A stretch of DNA of 64,000 nt from a virus, in the IMG/VR virus record IMGVR_UViG_3300021364_000016, positions 1 to 64,000 of that record, one strand, 5' to 3'. The notes below the pieces were generated by a model. The model was not told the DNA's origin, did not search any database, and saw nothing but the letters and a program-made list of their open reading frames with translations. The position numbers and the translations under genes are program-made. Shown here piece by piece: positions 40,138 to 48,229 of this stretch (its first letter is position 1; each line of letters begins with the position of its first letter).

Positions 40138-41021
40138 TAATCAATTTCCTTCATTGCCTGTTTTAGTGTTTTGATTGCTTTATTTGCTTTCATTTTTGTT
40201 GATCTATCTGAGTGCTTACCAGCAACTGCAGTTAAACCTTTAATTGCATTTTTTATACCATCTTTTGCTAGTGCCATATTAGCCCTAATGATACCAGGAA
40301 CTTCTTCATTTAAATATGATTCATTGGTTTCTTCTTTACCTTGAGCCATATCGCGATATCTTTTCTTCACTTCGGCAGTAGTCATACGACTTACAGAAGT
40401 AATCATTGAAGGCTGTTTCACAATTTTTCTTAATCTAGCTTTTACTTCGCCTGGACTTGAACCACCGATAATCATATCTGGTAAACCTTCAACTCCAACT
40501 TTGAACATAAAGTCTTCATTCATATGATTGTAACTTTCACTCGTATCTTTATCAAGATGTTTACCTCTATTTCTTATATTATATTTAGTACCAGTGCCTT
40601 TTGCCAACATGCCTTTGATTCCTGAACCAGGATCATCTTTACCATGATAACCAGCTGCTTTACCTGGTGGAAGCTTAGTAATCTTACCACCGCGCTTTTT
40701 AAAATCTGCTACAGCTTTATCATGAGCAGCCTTTTGTGCGGGTGTCATTGCTTCTTTTTTAACAGGTTTCTTTTCTTTATCAAGCATTTGTCTAACTTTT
40801 AAAAGTTTATCCTTGTCTGAAGGTGTCATCATTTTCTTTTTCATCTTATCAGCGTAGTTAGGCATAAAACCTTCTTTTTTATCTCCACCTTTTGCGGAAA
40901 GATAAGCTGCAACCGCCTGATCTCTGCGTTCCTCTTTTGATTTACCTTTAAACTGCGGAGCATCAGACTTTTGAAAGTCTTTTATCCAAGCTCCAATTCC
41001 ATCTGATACTTTAAGTGGCAT
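40137..41021 (-). CDS. Lys/Gly-rich conserved protein of the capsid cluster
   Basis: 294 residues. N-terminal VSDGIGAWIKDFQKSDAPQF and RRDQAVAAYLSAKGG are a conserved marine-phage start. Several short Lys-rich blocks (KKKMMTPSDKDKLL, KKEAMTPAQKAAHD) resemble repeated core-protein segments. Probably prohead core or internal scaffold; two ExLNEE-like sites could be protease targets. Confidence 0.58.
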   Translation of the reverse strand: MPLKVSDGIGAWIKDFQKSDAPQFKGKSKEERRDQAVAAYLSAKGGDKKEGFMPNYADKMKKKMMTPSDKDKLLKVRQMLDKEKKPVKKEAMTPAQKAAHDKAVADFKKRGGKITKLPPGKAAGYHGKDDPGSGIKGMLAKGTGTKYNIRNRGKHLDKDTSESYNHMNEDFMFKVGVEGLPDMIIGGSSPGEVKARLRKIVKQPSMITSVSRMTTAEVKKRYRDMAQGKEETNESYLNEEVPGIIRANMALAKDGIKNAIKGLTAVAGKHSDRSTKMKANKAIKTLKQAMKEID

Positions 41022-41023
41022 AT

Positions 41024-41269
41024 TTATCTCCTAGACTCTTTATTAACTTTTTCTTTTTTAACTTTACCGTCAGCGCCTACAGTAGTAGGTTGACCATATG
41101 GATCTTTTTTCTTTTTACCAGCATTTCCTGCCTGTTGAACTTTATGGCCTAGATACGCGCCGGCTGCTGCACCTACTGGACCGCCTGCTAATCCGCCAGC
41201 GACACCACCGGCTACTGCGCCAGCAATACCTTCTTCTAATTCTTCTTTTAATTCCCAATAAGTTTTCAT
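41024..41269 (-). CDS. CTS-like N-terminus plus glycine-zipper protein
   Basis: 81 residues. MKTYWELKEELEE closely resembles T4 MKTYQEFIAE. It is followed by a glycine zipper (AGAVAGGVAGGLAGGPVGAAAG) that could insert into membrane, then a Lys-rich tail. A packaged peptide that enters the host membrane on ejection is conceivable. Confidence 0.62.
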   Translation of the reverse strand: MKTYWELKEELEEGIAGAVAGGVAGGLAGGPVGAAAGAYLGHKVQQAGNAGKKKKDPYGQPTTVGADGKVKKEKVNKESRR

Positions 41270-41270
41270 T

Positions 41271-41519
41271 TTATCCTCTTACCTTTGCTGCCAAGTCTTT
41301 ATCAGCTTTACCCCAAGTACCTGACGATTTTGTTACGAACGAATTGACTCTTGCTAATCCCCATTGTTGTGGTGTAGTACCTGGCCTATGGCCAGTTCTC
41401 CAAGCGGCAACTCCTCTGTTATAAACCTTTCGAAGAATACCAGCCGGCATTCCTGATTTTTCGGCTTTCTTTTTAATAGCAGCATCTGCTTTTTCGTTAA
41501 TGTATTCTTTGAATCTCAT
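41271..41519 (-). CDS. DUF5824-like protein with CTS
   Basis: 82 residues. MRFKEYINEKAD matches the capsid targeting pattern (xxxKEFIxE). The rest, EKSGMPAGILRKVYNRGVAA and RTGHRPGTTPQQW, fits a small phage family (DUF5824-like) that is usually fused or standalone. Basic and probably DNA-associated. Confidence 0.65.
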   Translation of the reverse strand: MRFKEYINEKADAAIKKKAEKSGMPAGILRKVYNRGVAAWRTGHRPGTTPQQWGLARVNSFVTKSSGTWGKADKDLAAKVRG

Positions 41520-42526
41520 TAGTCATCTCCAAACATTTGTTTAAATCTTTTTGTGTGTTTACTCGGTTTTGTTTTTGCTCGAGCATCTCCGGGTGCTTTT
41601 TTATAAGCGGCAGGATTATCATCGTCGTACTTACTATATTTCTTAAAATGTGCCTTTCTTTTATCTTTAGTTCCTTTTGAAAGACCTTTAAAATAAGCAG
41701 ACCGATCCTCTAATTGCTCAACAGCATCTAACCATTTTCTGTACGTACCATTTTTATTTTCAACAATTACATAATTACTTCCTAACTGTGTAACTGTAAC
41801 AATTTCGTTATTTTCTTTAATAACTACTTTATCTCCTACAGCATACAAGTTACCTTTAATATAATTTTCACGTACTTCAGAAACAGATTCTAATTGTACA
41901 TGATTCTTAAATTCTTTTTGTTCTTTTAATCCCATGCTTTTACGAACTTCATTATATAATTTTTTAGCATCAGCATTAGATAATGTTTTAGGTAGACCTT
42001 GAGAAAAAGATGTAAAGTCATTCTTCGAAGCAGCTGCTCTCATTTTAGATGCAGACATTCCTTCTGCTCCATCAGCATCTGGATCTCTTTCGCCTGCAGA
42101 GATAATAGTGATCTTAGAAAAATTATATAATCCGTGTCTAGCTTTTTCACCATTATACTTATTGAGAAGAACTTCAAATTCGTTTACACGATCTGATCCA
42201 ACGACCATCGCGACATTTTTAAAACCTTCTTTATATAATTTTACAAGGGCATCAAAGACAGTTTTAACTTTTTTATCTGCCATAATTTGTCTTGCATGTT
42301 TTGGAAACATCTTACGAGCGTGTTTTACTTTACTTGCAAAATTAAGTGGATTCTTTTTCTTATCAGTTGATTGTGATAAGTAAACTCTATATGGATTTTG
42401 GCGAGAAGAAGATGCTAATTTATTTAGTAACTTTTCATGACCAATAGTAGGAGGGTTCATTCTACCAAATGTAAAATAAACGGTCTTCTCCTCTTCAACT
42501 AAGTAATTTTTAAACGAATTAATCAT
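41519..42526 (-). CDS. Nucleotidyltransferase-like enzyme with CTS
   Basis: 335 residues. MINSFKNYLVEEEK looks like a capsid targeting sequence. Then VYFTFGRMNPPTIGHEKLL carries the TIGH motif (27-30) of the HIGH nucleotidyltransferase superfamily, VAMVVGSDRVNEF, and EGMSASKMRAAA as the ISxTxIR equivalent. The C-terminal 120 residues hold a small beta domain (YAVGDKVVIKENNEIVTV) and a Lys-rich tail. May transfer a nucleotide to an unknown acceptor after injection. Confidence 0.72.
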   Translation of the reverse strand: MINSFKNYLVEEEKTVYFTFGRMNPPTIGHEKLLNKLASSSRQNPYRVYLSQSTDKKKNPLNFASKVKHARKMFPKHARQIMADKKVKTVFDALVKLYKEGFKNVAMVVGSDRVNEFEVLLNKYNGEKARHGLYNFSKITIISAGERDPDADGAEGMSASKMRAAASKNDFTSFSQGLPKTLSNADAKKLYNEVRKSMGLKEQKEFKNHVQLESVSEVRENYIKGNLYAVGDKVVIKENNEIVTVTQLGSNYVIVENKNGTYRKWLDAVEQLEDRSAYFKGLSKGTKDKRKAHFKKYSKYDDDNPAAYKKAPGDARAKTKPSKHTKRFKQMFGDD

Positions 42527-42897
42527 TGTTTCTTTCTTGCGAATTCTTGTCTACGTTTTGCAGGGAGCATTCTTTTTTGCATGTAACCAATTCTAGTTTG
42601 CCAGGTATCGGTTGAAAGTCTTCTTTCAATCTCTTTTTTCTTTGCAACTGAGAGTTCTGATTTATTCTTACCTTGAGCTAATTTTTTGGCCATCATTGCG
42701 CGAGATCCTCTACGTGCTCTTTTAGTAAGAACCTGTTTATTTGCGAGTCTGCGTCTTGCCCGAGCTCTTGCAAGCTTGAGTCTAGACTTTCGTCTTTTCA
42801 TACTTCTGGCTAATTTACGTCTTCCTTGGATAGAAAGAACTTCGTCGAGATCTGACGACTCGAGTATAAATGTTGAGAAGCGAATAATATCCGCCAT
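42523..42897 (-). CDS. Very basic internal protein candidate
   Basis: 124 residues, more than a third Lys or Arg. IIRFSTFILESSDLDEVL resembles an offset capsid targeting sequence. The body (RRKLARSMKRRKSRLKLARA, RARRGSRAMMAKKLAQ) is ideal for binding packaged DNA. Overlaps its neighbours by one to four bases. Confidence 0.65.
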   Translation of the reverse strand: MADIIRFSTFILESSDLDEVLSIQGRRKLARSMKRRKSRLKLARARARRRLANKQVLTKRARRGSRAMMAKKLAQGKNKSELSVAKKKEIERRLSTDTWQTRIGYMQKRMLPAKRRQEFARKKQ

Positions 42898-44123
42898 TAA
42901 TTTCTCCCTGGTTTATCCCATCCTTTTAATATATTTGGTGAAAAGTTGGCATAGGAAAATTCTAACCTATCAACAATTTTCACCGCATCACCACCAAGTC
43001 TATCGATAGCTACATATCCTTCTTGGCCTGTAACTTGATAGCCTCTTTTAGTTTTCAAAAAAGTCTTTGCATTATTAAGTTTGTTTAGTATATTTATAAG
43101 TTTTAATTTCGCAAGAACAATTGTCTTTTGTAATTCAAACATCCTTTCTAAAGAATTTTTATTTTCTTTTGAAAAGAATTTTAGTAATTCATCTAACTTT
43201 TTTTGCTGGACCGCTTTGCCTTTTTCGGTGCTCCTTTTTTGGATTTCTTTTTTGTACTTACCTTCGATATAACGAATGAGCCCAACCACATGGCGACGCG
43301 TATCTTTAATAACTTCACCTTTACGTACAAAGGTATTATTATATGTCTCAATGGTTTGAGCAAGAGCTTTATTAGATTCCAAAGTGCGTAAGGTACTACC
43401 ACTAATTTGGTTAAATATTTTCCCAGCTTTGCTAAGTAACTCATTAACTTCCTCCGTGTCTGTTTTAGTCATAGTAAATGCTGTCATGTCTCTTAACATT
43501 GCATCTTGAGACCAAACATTACTTGATTTTTTAAGTTTTGAAACATTAACTCCATAAGAAGCTTTCATTGTTTCAAAAGAATTTCCTTTATAAGTTGTAT
43601 GCCAAACTATACCGATCTTGGTACTCTTAATTTCTTTGGCCGCTTGACTATTTGCAGGTACTGCATATACAATTGTATTAGGGTGAAAGGTAACATAAGA
43701 TTGTCCTTTAATCTTAGAGGTTTTAACATCTCCTGGACCATATAAAAAATCTCCTTGTATTACACCTTTTATCCCAAGATCGGGTAGATACTGTAAAGCG
43801 AGTTTAAGCTTTGTAGCAAGATCACCACTAGTATCAGCGTCGATATCTGCATTACTCTTGTATACCTTGGGCTCCTTATTGAAGATTCCTTTTTTAGCCA
43901 CGAAGAATCTGCCATCACGTGGATCAGTCCCAGCAAACACAGCAGGAGCACCATCCCATTTAACACTAACATTACCATCTTTCACTCCTCCTAACATATC
44001 TCTTAAGGATCTGAGAGCCATTATTGCCTGTCGAGTTCCGTCAACTCCACCGTAGATTACTTTATCCTCGATGTGAGTCATGTGCGTATTCTTTTGTTCG
44101 GTTATAAACTCTTTAAAATTCAT
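42897..44123 (-). CDS. DUF6267-like KxDG nucleotidyltransferase/ligase-like protein with CTS
   Basis: 408 residues. MNFKEFITEQKN is a near-perfect capsid targeting sequence. NVSVKWDGAPAVF holds a KxDG motif (Lys55-Gly58) as in ATP-dependent ligases and capping enzymes. FFVAKKGIFN and GVIQGDFLYG match later ligase motifs, and YVTFHPNTIVYAV is beta-rich. The C-terminal half is helical and Lys-rich. It may seal or modify nucleic acid inside the capsid or after ejection. Known only as an uncharacterised family to me. Confidence 0.7.
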   Translation of the reverse strand: MNFKEFITEQKNTHMTHIEDKVIYGGVDGTRQAIMALRSLRDMLGGVKDGNVSVKWDGAPAVFAGTDPRDGRFFVAKKGIFNKEPKVYKSNADIDADTSGDLATKLKLALQYLPDLGIKGVIQGDFLYGPGDVKTSKIKGQSYVTFHPNTIVYAVPANSQAAKEIKSTKIGIVWHTTYKGNSFETMKASYGVNVSKLKKSSNVWSQDAMLRDMTAFTMTKTDTEEVNELLSKAGKIFNQISGSTLRTLESNKALAQTIETYNNTFVRKGEVIKDTRRHVVGLIRYIEGKYKKEIQKRSTEKGKAVQQKKLDELLKFFSKENKNSLERMFELQKTIVLAKLKLINILNKLNNAKTFLKTKRGYQVTGQEGYVAIDRLGGDAVKIVDRLEFSYANFSPNILKGWDKPGRN

Positions 44124-44941
44124 TATATTTTCACTCTAGGTTTAATTGTTCCTTGTGTTACTACATCAATTGAGATATCTGATAATGAAGGAGTCTTAAT
44201 TGCAGCGACTTCTCCTGATCTCGCAGCTGGTGTAGTATTCACCATAAAGATAATTGGATTTTTTCCTAAATATTTACTAGCAGCTTTTGCATATGGAGTT
44301 TCAACTTCTTTCTTCCATCTTGCTGCTAATTTACGATCAGCCATAATTGCTTTAATTTGAGCTCCATTAACACCAGTCTTTTCTTTACCTTTAGCAGCAA
44401 TTTTTGGATCGGCATCTCTTATTTCTAAAGCAGCTTTTACCATATTTGCAAGTGGTACAGTACCACCTAACTTAAATCCAATAATTTCTTTTCCGCCAAA
44501 TTCGCCAGGTAAATTACCAGCTTTTACTTCATAATTTTTTCCATCAACTACAATGTCAACTCCAGCACTTGAACCTCCACCTAAATGCGCTTTATCTAAT
44601 AAAAAGAATAAGGTTGCTTCTGCCGGGCCAACGCCTTTTAGATTGTAGGTATGTAGATTTTTAAAATTCTTAGCATTAATACTTTTCAGTTTCTTTATCA
44701 AGTTGTTTAATTTGTTAGGTGTAGGTTGACCTGAAATAGTAGTATCTAAATCAAATGACGGAAACATATGTGTTCTAAATAAATGTTGTATTTCTTTTTT
44801 ATACTTCAAAGAAGTAAAGTCATTAGATGATAGATTGAAAGATGTTACCTTTTGAGCTCGTTTTAAAAAATCAGCATCTAAATCTGATACGTTTGCTGCA
44901 GCCATTTCTTCAAGCTTAAAAAATGTTTTAAATTTCTGCAT
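44123..44941 (-). CDS. PD-(D/E)XK nuclease-like protein with CTS
   Basis: 272 residues. MQKFKTFFKLEEMA resembles a capsid targeting sequence. GPAEATLFFLLD, GVDIVVDGKNYEVKAG with Asp129, Glu138 and Lys140 is a typical PD-(D/E)XK active site. The rest is mixed and Lys-rich. First gene of the late operon that runs through the capsid cluster, with GGAG and a late promoter upstream. Confidence 0.7.
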   Translation of the reverse strand: MQKFKTFFKLEEMAAANVSDLDADFLKRAQKVTSFNLSSNDFTSLKYKKEIQHLFRTHMFPSFDLDTTISGQPTPNKLNNLIKKLKSINAKNFKNLHTYNLKGVGPAEATLFFLLDKAHLGGGSSAGVDIVVDGKNYEVKAGNLPGEFGGKEIIGFKLGGTVPLANMVKAALEIRDADPKIAAKGKEKTGVNGAQIKAIMADRKLAARWKKEVETPYAKAASKYLGKNPIIFMVNTTPAARSGEVAAIKTPSLSDISIDVVTQGTIKPRVKI

Positions 44942-44975
44942 AAGAAAAACTCCAGTCTATAAGTTTATATTAATC

Positions 44976-44983
44976 TATTTATA
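44976..44983 (-). promoter_or_regulatory. T4-type late promoter of the capsid cluster
   Basis: Perfect TATAAATA on the minus strand, 35 bases before the ATG at 44941, with CTGGAG in the leader. Confidence 0.82.
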
Positions 44984-44996
44984 AGTTTTTGTAAAC

Positions 44997-45027
44997 AAAA
45001 AAAGCGCCGAAAAGACGCTTTTTTTAT
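44997..45027 (-). terminator. Bidirectional intrinsic terminator
   Basis: AAAAAAAGCG and CGCTTTTTTT form a 10-base stem around CCGAAAAGA. It follows the odd tRNA and precedes the capsid operon promoter. Confidence 0.8.
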
Positions 45028-45038
45028 AAATACATATT

Positions 45039-45127
45039 TGGCTCTGGAGGGTGGACTCGAACCACCACGTCTCGCTCAAGACAATAGGGAAACAACCTAT
45101 CGCGTCTACCTTTTCCGCCACTCCAGA
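45039..45127 (-). tRNA. Atypical type II tRNA with GUU anticodon
   Basis: 89 bases with encoded CCA. Acceptor TCTGGAG/CTCCAGA, discriminator G, D arm GGCGGAAAAGGTAGACGC like tRNA-Leu, anticodon stem ATAGG/CCTAT around loop TTGTTTC, long variable arm (GTCTTGAGCGAGAC), T arm GGTGGTTCGAGTCCACC. The anticodon GUU would read Asn codons, but the long arm belongs to Leu/Ser/Tyr tRNAs, and U at position 37 is unusual. It follows the synthetase-like gene by four bases. Confidence 0.8.
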
Positions 45128-45131
45128 TTAA

Positions 45132-45947
45132 TTATTTTTTGTCTAAAGCAGCAATCATTCTTGTCATGCCGATTCCACCGCCGACCCGTGGAAAGAAATC
45201 AAATTTTAAGAATTCTTCGAGCTCTGCTTCTACTCTTTCTTTACCGAATAAATCAAATAATAATTTAGAATATGCTCCATCAGTAATCGTGTGAAACGTA
45301 TCTCTCATTTGTTCTACGTCTGTAGATCTTTCTGCTGAACCAATTGTTTCCATACCACCGAGTATTACATCAATTTTCTTCGAAGTATCTACGGTTGGAT
45401 TTCTACTCATATTCCAGAATGGACTTGTAAATTCAGGAAAATCTGTAATCATACAACTTCCAAATTTATCATACATAGCATTTTCATGTTCAGCTGTTAA
45501 TTCACCTTCAACATTAAAATGTACTTGCCATCCACCATATGTCATTTCTGTAATTACACCAAATCCTAAATATTCGCATAATTCATATTCCATTGCTTTG
45601 AGATCTTCGATAGTTCCAGGAAACTCAAACTCAAACATTGGAAATATAATATCATGTCTTCCAGGTATTGCATTCGGTTCTTGTCTATACGAGGTTGAGA
45701 CACAAAAAAAGCCCTTTGATTCGGGCGCTGAAAGTAATTCGTGTTCTAACCACATCTGACCTGTTTGAGGTAATGGCCAAACTTGACCTGCATAATTGTA
45801 TGTTGCCACATTAAAAGGATCTTCACAAGCAGCTAATATACTCAATCTATTTTGAGTATGAACTTCTAGAAAGCCTTTGTCTAAAAAAAATGACCTTAAA
45901 AGGCCAACTGTATCTGTAAATTTTTTGGGTGGTATTAGTTGCGTCAT
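45132..45947 (-). CDS. Class II aminoacyl-tRNA synthetase catalytic core (AsnRS/AspRS-like)
   Basis: 271 residues, only the catalytic domain. Motif 1 region FFLDKGFLEVHT; motif 2 SYRQEPNAIPGRHDIIFPMFEFE with Arg88, Glu90 and His98 as in AsnRS/AspRS (FRxE...RHxxEF); motif 3 GGGIGMTRMIAAL at 256-268. The N-terminal OB-fold anticodon-binding domain is missing. It may charge the adjacent tRNA, or be an asparagine synthetase-like or protein-modifying paralogue. Late promoter at 45978-45985. Confidence 0.78.
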   Translation of the reverse strand: MTQLIPPKKFTDTVGLLRSFFLDKGFLEVHTQNRLSILAACEDPFNVATYNYAGQVWPLPQTGQMWLEHELLSAPESKGFFCVSTSYRQEPNAIPGRHDIIFPMFEFEFPGTIEDLKAMEYELCEYLGFGVITEMTYGGWQVHFNVEGELTAEHENAMYDKFGSCMITDFPEFTSPFWNMSRNPTVDTSKKIDVILGGMETIGSAERSTDVEQMRDTFHTITDGAYSKLLFDLFGKERVEAELEEFLKFDFFPRVGGGIGMTRMIAALDKK

Positions 45948-45977
45948 GATAACTCCAAGTAAACGTTTAAATCCTTT

Positions 45978-45985
45978 TATTTATA
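45978..45985 (-). promoter_or_regulatory. T4-type late promoter of the synthetase/tRNA unit
   Basis: Perfect TATAAATA on the minus strand, directly touching the hairpin at 45986-46013. TTGGAG precedes the ATG at 45947. Confidence 0.82.
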
Positions 45986-46013
45986 CAAGAAGAGAGCCGA
46001 AACTCTCTTCTTG
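45986..46013 (-). terminator. Strong hairpin between pstS and the late promoter
   Basis: CAAGAAGAGAG and CTCTCTTCTTG form a perfect 11-base stem around CCGAAA. No T run follows; the next bases are the late promoter. It may end or stabilise the pstS transcript. Confidence 0.6.
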
Positions 46014-46024
46014 ATAAAATTATT

Positions 46025-47050
46025 TTACTTTAAATCAGCAGCAGTTAATTTTGGAAGATTTTCCATTCTGGAAATCATTTCTGCTTTTTCAGCATCTGGT
46101 AATGGAATCATACCGGCGTCAGATAACGCACCTTCATCGTCCCAATGCTTTGTCCATTCTTTCATGTAACCTTCAATGCCAGGTACTACACCAATATGAT
46201 TATGTTTAACATAAAAATAAAGTGCTCTTGAAACAGAATATGAACCATCTGCAATAGATTCGAATTTTGGTTCTGTACCATCAATCACAGCTCCACTTAA
46301 AATATCTGAATTTTGATCCAGATATGAAAAGCCAAAGATGCCATATGATTCAGGATCATCTTGCAGCTTTTGAACAATCAAATTATCTTGTTCACCTGCC
46401 TCAATATAGGCTCCATCTGTACGCATTGCACGACAAACTTTTGACTTTGCTCCAGCGGCTTTCAGTGCTGCCTTTGCTGCAGGATCCTTTTTACAGTATC
46501 CTTTTTCATTTACCATTTCAACGAAGGACGCTCTAGTACCAGAAGTGGTTGGAGGACCCATGACTCTAATTTTAAGATTTGGAAGACTTGGATCAATCTG
46601 ATTCCAATGTGTATATGGGTTATCAATCCAATTTCCGTTTTCATCTGGAACTTTAGCAGTTAATGCTTTACCGAGATTTAATTTTGAAATATTAAGTGGT
46701 GTACCTTTTTTGGAATAGGCAACCACAATGCCATCGTATCCAACTTTAATTTCTGTAATATCAACTTGATTTTTATTGCAGTATTCTAGTTCTTTTACTT
46801 TCATTCTTGATGATGCATTTCCGATGTCAATAAATTGTACACCGGTACCATCACATACACCTTTTTTACCAACCGAAGAACCACCAGATTCTACGATAGG
46901 AGTTTTATTACTTGGTAGTCTACCAAACTGTTCTGCCACAATTGTAGCAAATGGTAGTACTGTTGACGATCCTGCGATCGACATATAATCTCTTGCCTGT
47001 GCAGTTGAGGCCACGACAACAAGAGCAGCGGTTAAAATTAATTTTTTCAT
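46025..47050 (-). CDS. pstS: Periplasmic phosphate-binding protein
   Basis: 341 residues from ATG 47050, chosen because AGGACGTAAG precedes it and a signal peptide follows (MKKLILTAALVVVASTAQA). SIAGSSTVLPFA, VESGGSSVGKKGVC, GNASSRMK and TTSGTRASFVE are the phosphate-binding loops of PstS. It probably boosts host phosphate capture during infection, as proposed for other marine phages. It sits under its own late promoter. Confidence 0.95.
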   Translation of the reverse strand: MKKLILTAALVVVASTAQARDYMSIAGSSTVLPFATIVAEQFGRLPSNKTPIVESGGSSVGKKGVCDGTGVQFIDIGNASSRMKVKELEYCNKNQVDITEIKVGYDGIVVAYSKKGTPLNISKLNLGKALTAKVPDENGNWIDNPYTHWNQIDPSLPNLKIRVMGPPTTSGTRASFVEMVNEKGYCKKDPAAKAALKAAGAKSKVCRAMRTDGAYIEAGEQDNLIVQKLQDDPESYGIFGFSYLDQNSDILSGAVIDGTEPKFESIADGSYSVSRALYFYVKHNHIGVVPGIEGYMKEWTKHWDDEGALSDAGMIPLPDAEKAEMISRMENLPKLTAADLK

Positions 47051-47107
47051 CTTACGTCCTTTTCTAAAATGGTTAACGAGAACTCGTCTCAACATAAGTT
47101 CTCGTTT

Positions 47108-47115
47108 TATTTATA
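47108..47115 (-). promoter_or_regulatory. T4-type late promoter of pstS
   Basis: Perfect TATAAATA on the minus strand. The predicted start lies in the 5' arm of an AACGAGAAC/GTTCTCGTT hairpin (about 47075-47106) between promoter and ribosome site. Confidence 0.82.
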
Positions 47116-47147
47116 GTTTACAGTGTAAAAGAAATGTTACGGTTTTA

Positions 47148-47321
47148 TTAAGAATATTTTCTTGATTGGGAATTTTTCCTGTTGTAATCTCTTAAAGCTC
47201 GTTGACGCCTTTTAGCTACTTCAGTAGGATGATAAGCTCTCCAAAAATGTTCCCATCCTTTTACTTTATTTTCTTTTGCCCATTCGGCGAGCATATCTGG
47301 TTTATGTTTTCTCAATTTCAT
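47148..47321 (-). CDS. Small basic protein
   Basis: 57 residues: MKLRKHKPDMLAEWAKENK, GWEHFWRAYHPTEVAKRRQ. Basic and aromatic. Overlaps the upstream gene by 20 bases. Function unknown. Confidence 0.6.
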   Translation of the reverse strand: MKLRKHKPDMLAEWAKENKVKGWEHFWRAYHPTEVAKRRQRALRDYNRKNSQSRKYS

Positions 47322-47571
47322 ATCCTTTCACATTTTCCCAACGAAAACTTCTCCATCCACCATCATCAATACTCCAAACAGCTTGATGCGGTTTTGTTTT
47401 AGTAGTCGCTAGTTCTTTTTTCATTTGACTTGGATCAATCTCACCTGGAACGATGTCGTTAATCAAAGTGCATTTCATTACTCTTTCTTCACCATTAACT
47501 TTTTCAAAAGTAATAGTTACTACGTTCTCAGTAAGTAGATCAATCATCAATTCTTTATCTAATACTACCAT
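47302..47571 (-). CDS. DUF2693-like SH3-fold protein
   Basis: 89 residues. ENVVTITFEKVNGEERVMKCTL and WRSFRWENVKGYE match a small phage beta-barrel family (VTVTFTKxDGxERxMxCTL...GWRSFRWD). Function unknown. One-base overlap with the glycine-zipper gene upstream. Confidence 0.68.
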   Translation of the reverse strand: MVVLDKELMIDLLTENVVTITFEKVNGEERVMKCTLINDIVPGEIDPSQMKKELATTKTKPHQAVWSIDDGGWRSFRWENVKGYEIEKT

Positions 47572-48020
47572 TATTTTTTAAACCTCACAGTGTATGATTT
47601 ACCTTCATAGGTAAAAGTAATTATTGAATGAGAATAAACAGTTTGTTCAGTTTCTTTGTAGCGAGTTTCTTGTGTGCAAACTGTACGAGTTCCACCTTGA
47701 GCATCACTGTTAGAATGACCTAACATTCCTCCAATAAGTGCGCCGATGGTTCCACCGTTCTCTTCGCCTTTAATATTATTACCAATCACTCCGCCGATAA
47801 TAGCACCTTTTAAGGTATCGGCTGTTTTATCTCCTGATGTTGTTTGATTTCTACAAACTTCAACTCGATAAGGTGATGAGTTAATTACTGTTTTATAATG
47901 ATCTTTTACAACAGCAGTATGAGGTTGAGTCGCATTTGCATCAGTAGCATTCACTACGCTTAAAACTAATGCAGATGCTAACATACCCCAGAAAAGAAAG
48001 TCTTTTGTCTTTTCATTCAT
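47571..48020 (-). CDS. Glycine-zipper envelope protein
   Basis: 149 residues. N-terminal hydrophobic signal or anchor (FWGMLASALVLSVVNA). Mature part: VEVCRNQTTSGDKTADTLKG followed by GGVIGNNIKGEENGGTIGAL, then HSNSD. This is the 17-kDa-antigen/SlyB-like glycine-zipper pattern. May sit in the outer membrane during infection. Confidence 0.72.
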   Translation of the reverse strand: MNEKTKDFLFWGMLASALVLSVVNATDANATQPHTAVVKDHYKTVINSSPYRVEVCRNQTTSGDKTADTLKGAIIGGVIGNNIKGEENGGTIGALIGGMLGHSNSDAQGGTRTVCTQETRYKETEQTVYSHSIITFTYEGKSYTVRFKK

Positions 48021-48229
48021 GTATTGATCTCCTTTAATTGATCTACTAAACTCTTTGCGTCCTTCGGACTATTTATCAAATGCTTCCTTGCTTCATAAAG
48101 CCGTTCAAGCCTGTTCTTTACAGATTTAGCTTTTTTAGGAACTCTTTCAAGGTTTTTGATTTCTCTTTCAACCTGTTCGAGACCAAGGCCCATGGCCTTG
48201 GTATCTCTGTGTACGGACCTTGGATACAT
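48017..48229 (-). CDS. Small basic helical protein
   Basis: 70 residues. LEQVEREIKNLERVPKKAKSV and RLERLYEARKHL are helical and basic. Overlaps both neighbours. No family recognised. Confidence 0.6.
   Translation of the reverse strand: MYPRSVHRDTKAMGLGLEQVEREIKNLERVPKKAKSVKNRLERLYEARKHLINSPKDAKSLVDQLKEINT

Noticed and set aside
43091-43098. TATAAATA on the minus strand inside the KxDG protein gene
   Set aside because: Encodes part of a helix (INIL) and is about 190 bases from the next start; chance occurrence is likely in AT-rich DNA.
45025-45032. TATAAATA on the plus strand
   Set aside because: It lies at the edge of a bidirectional terminator and no plus-strand gene follows; the motif can arise from the T-rich terminator tail.
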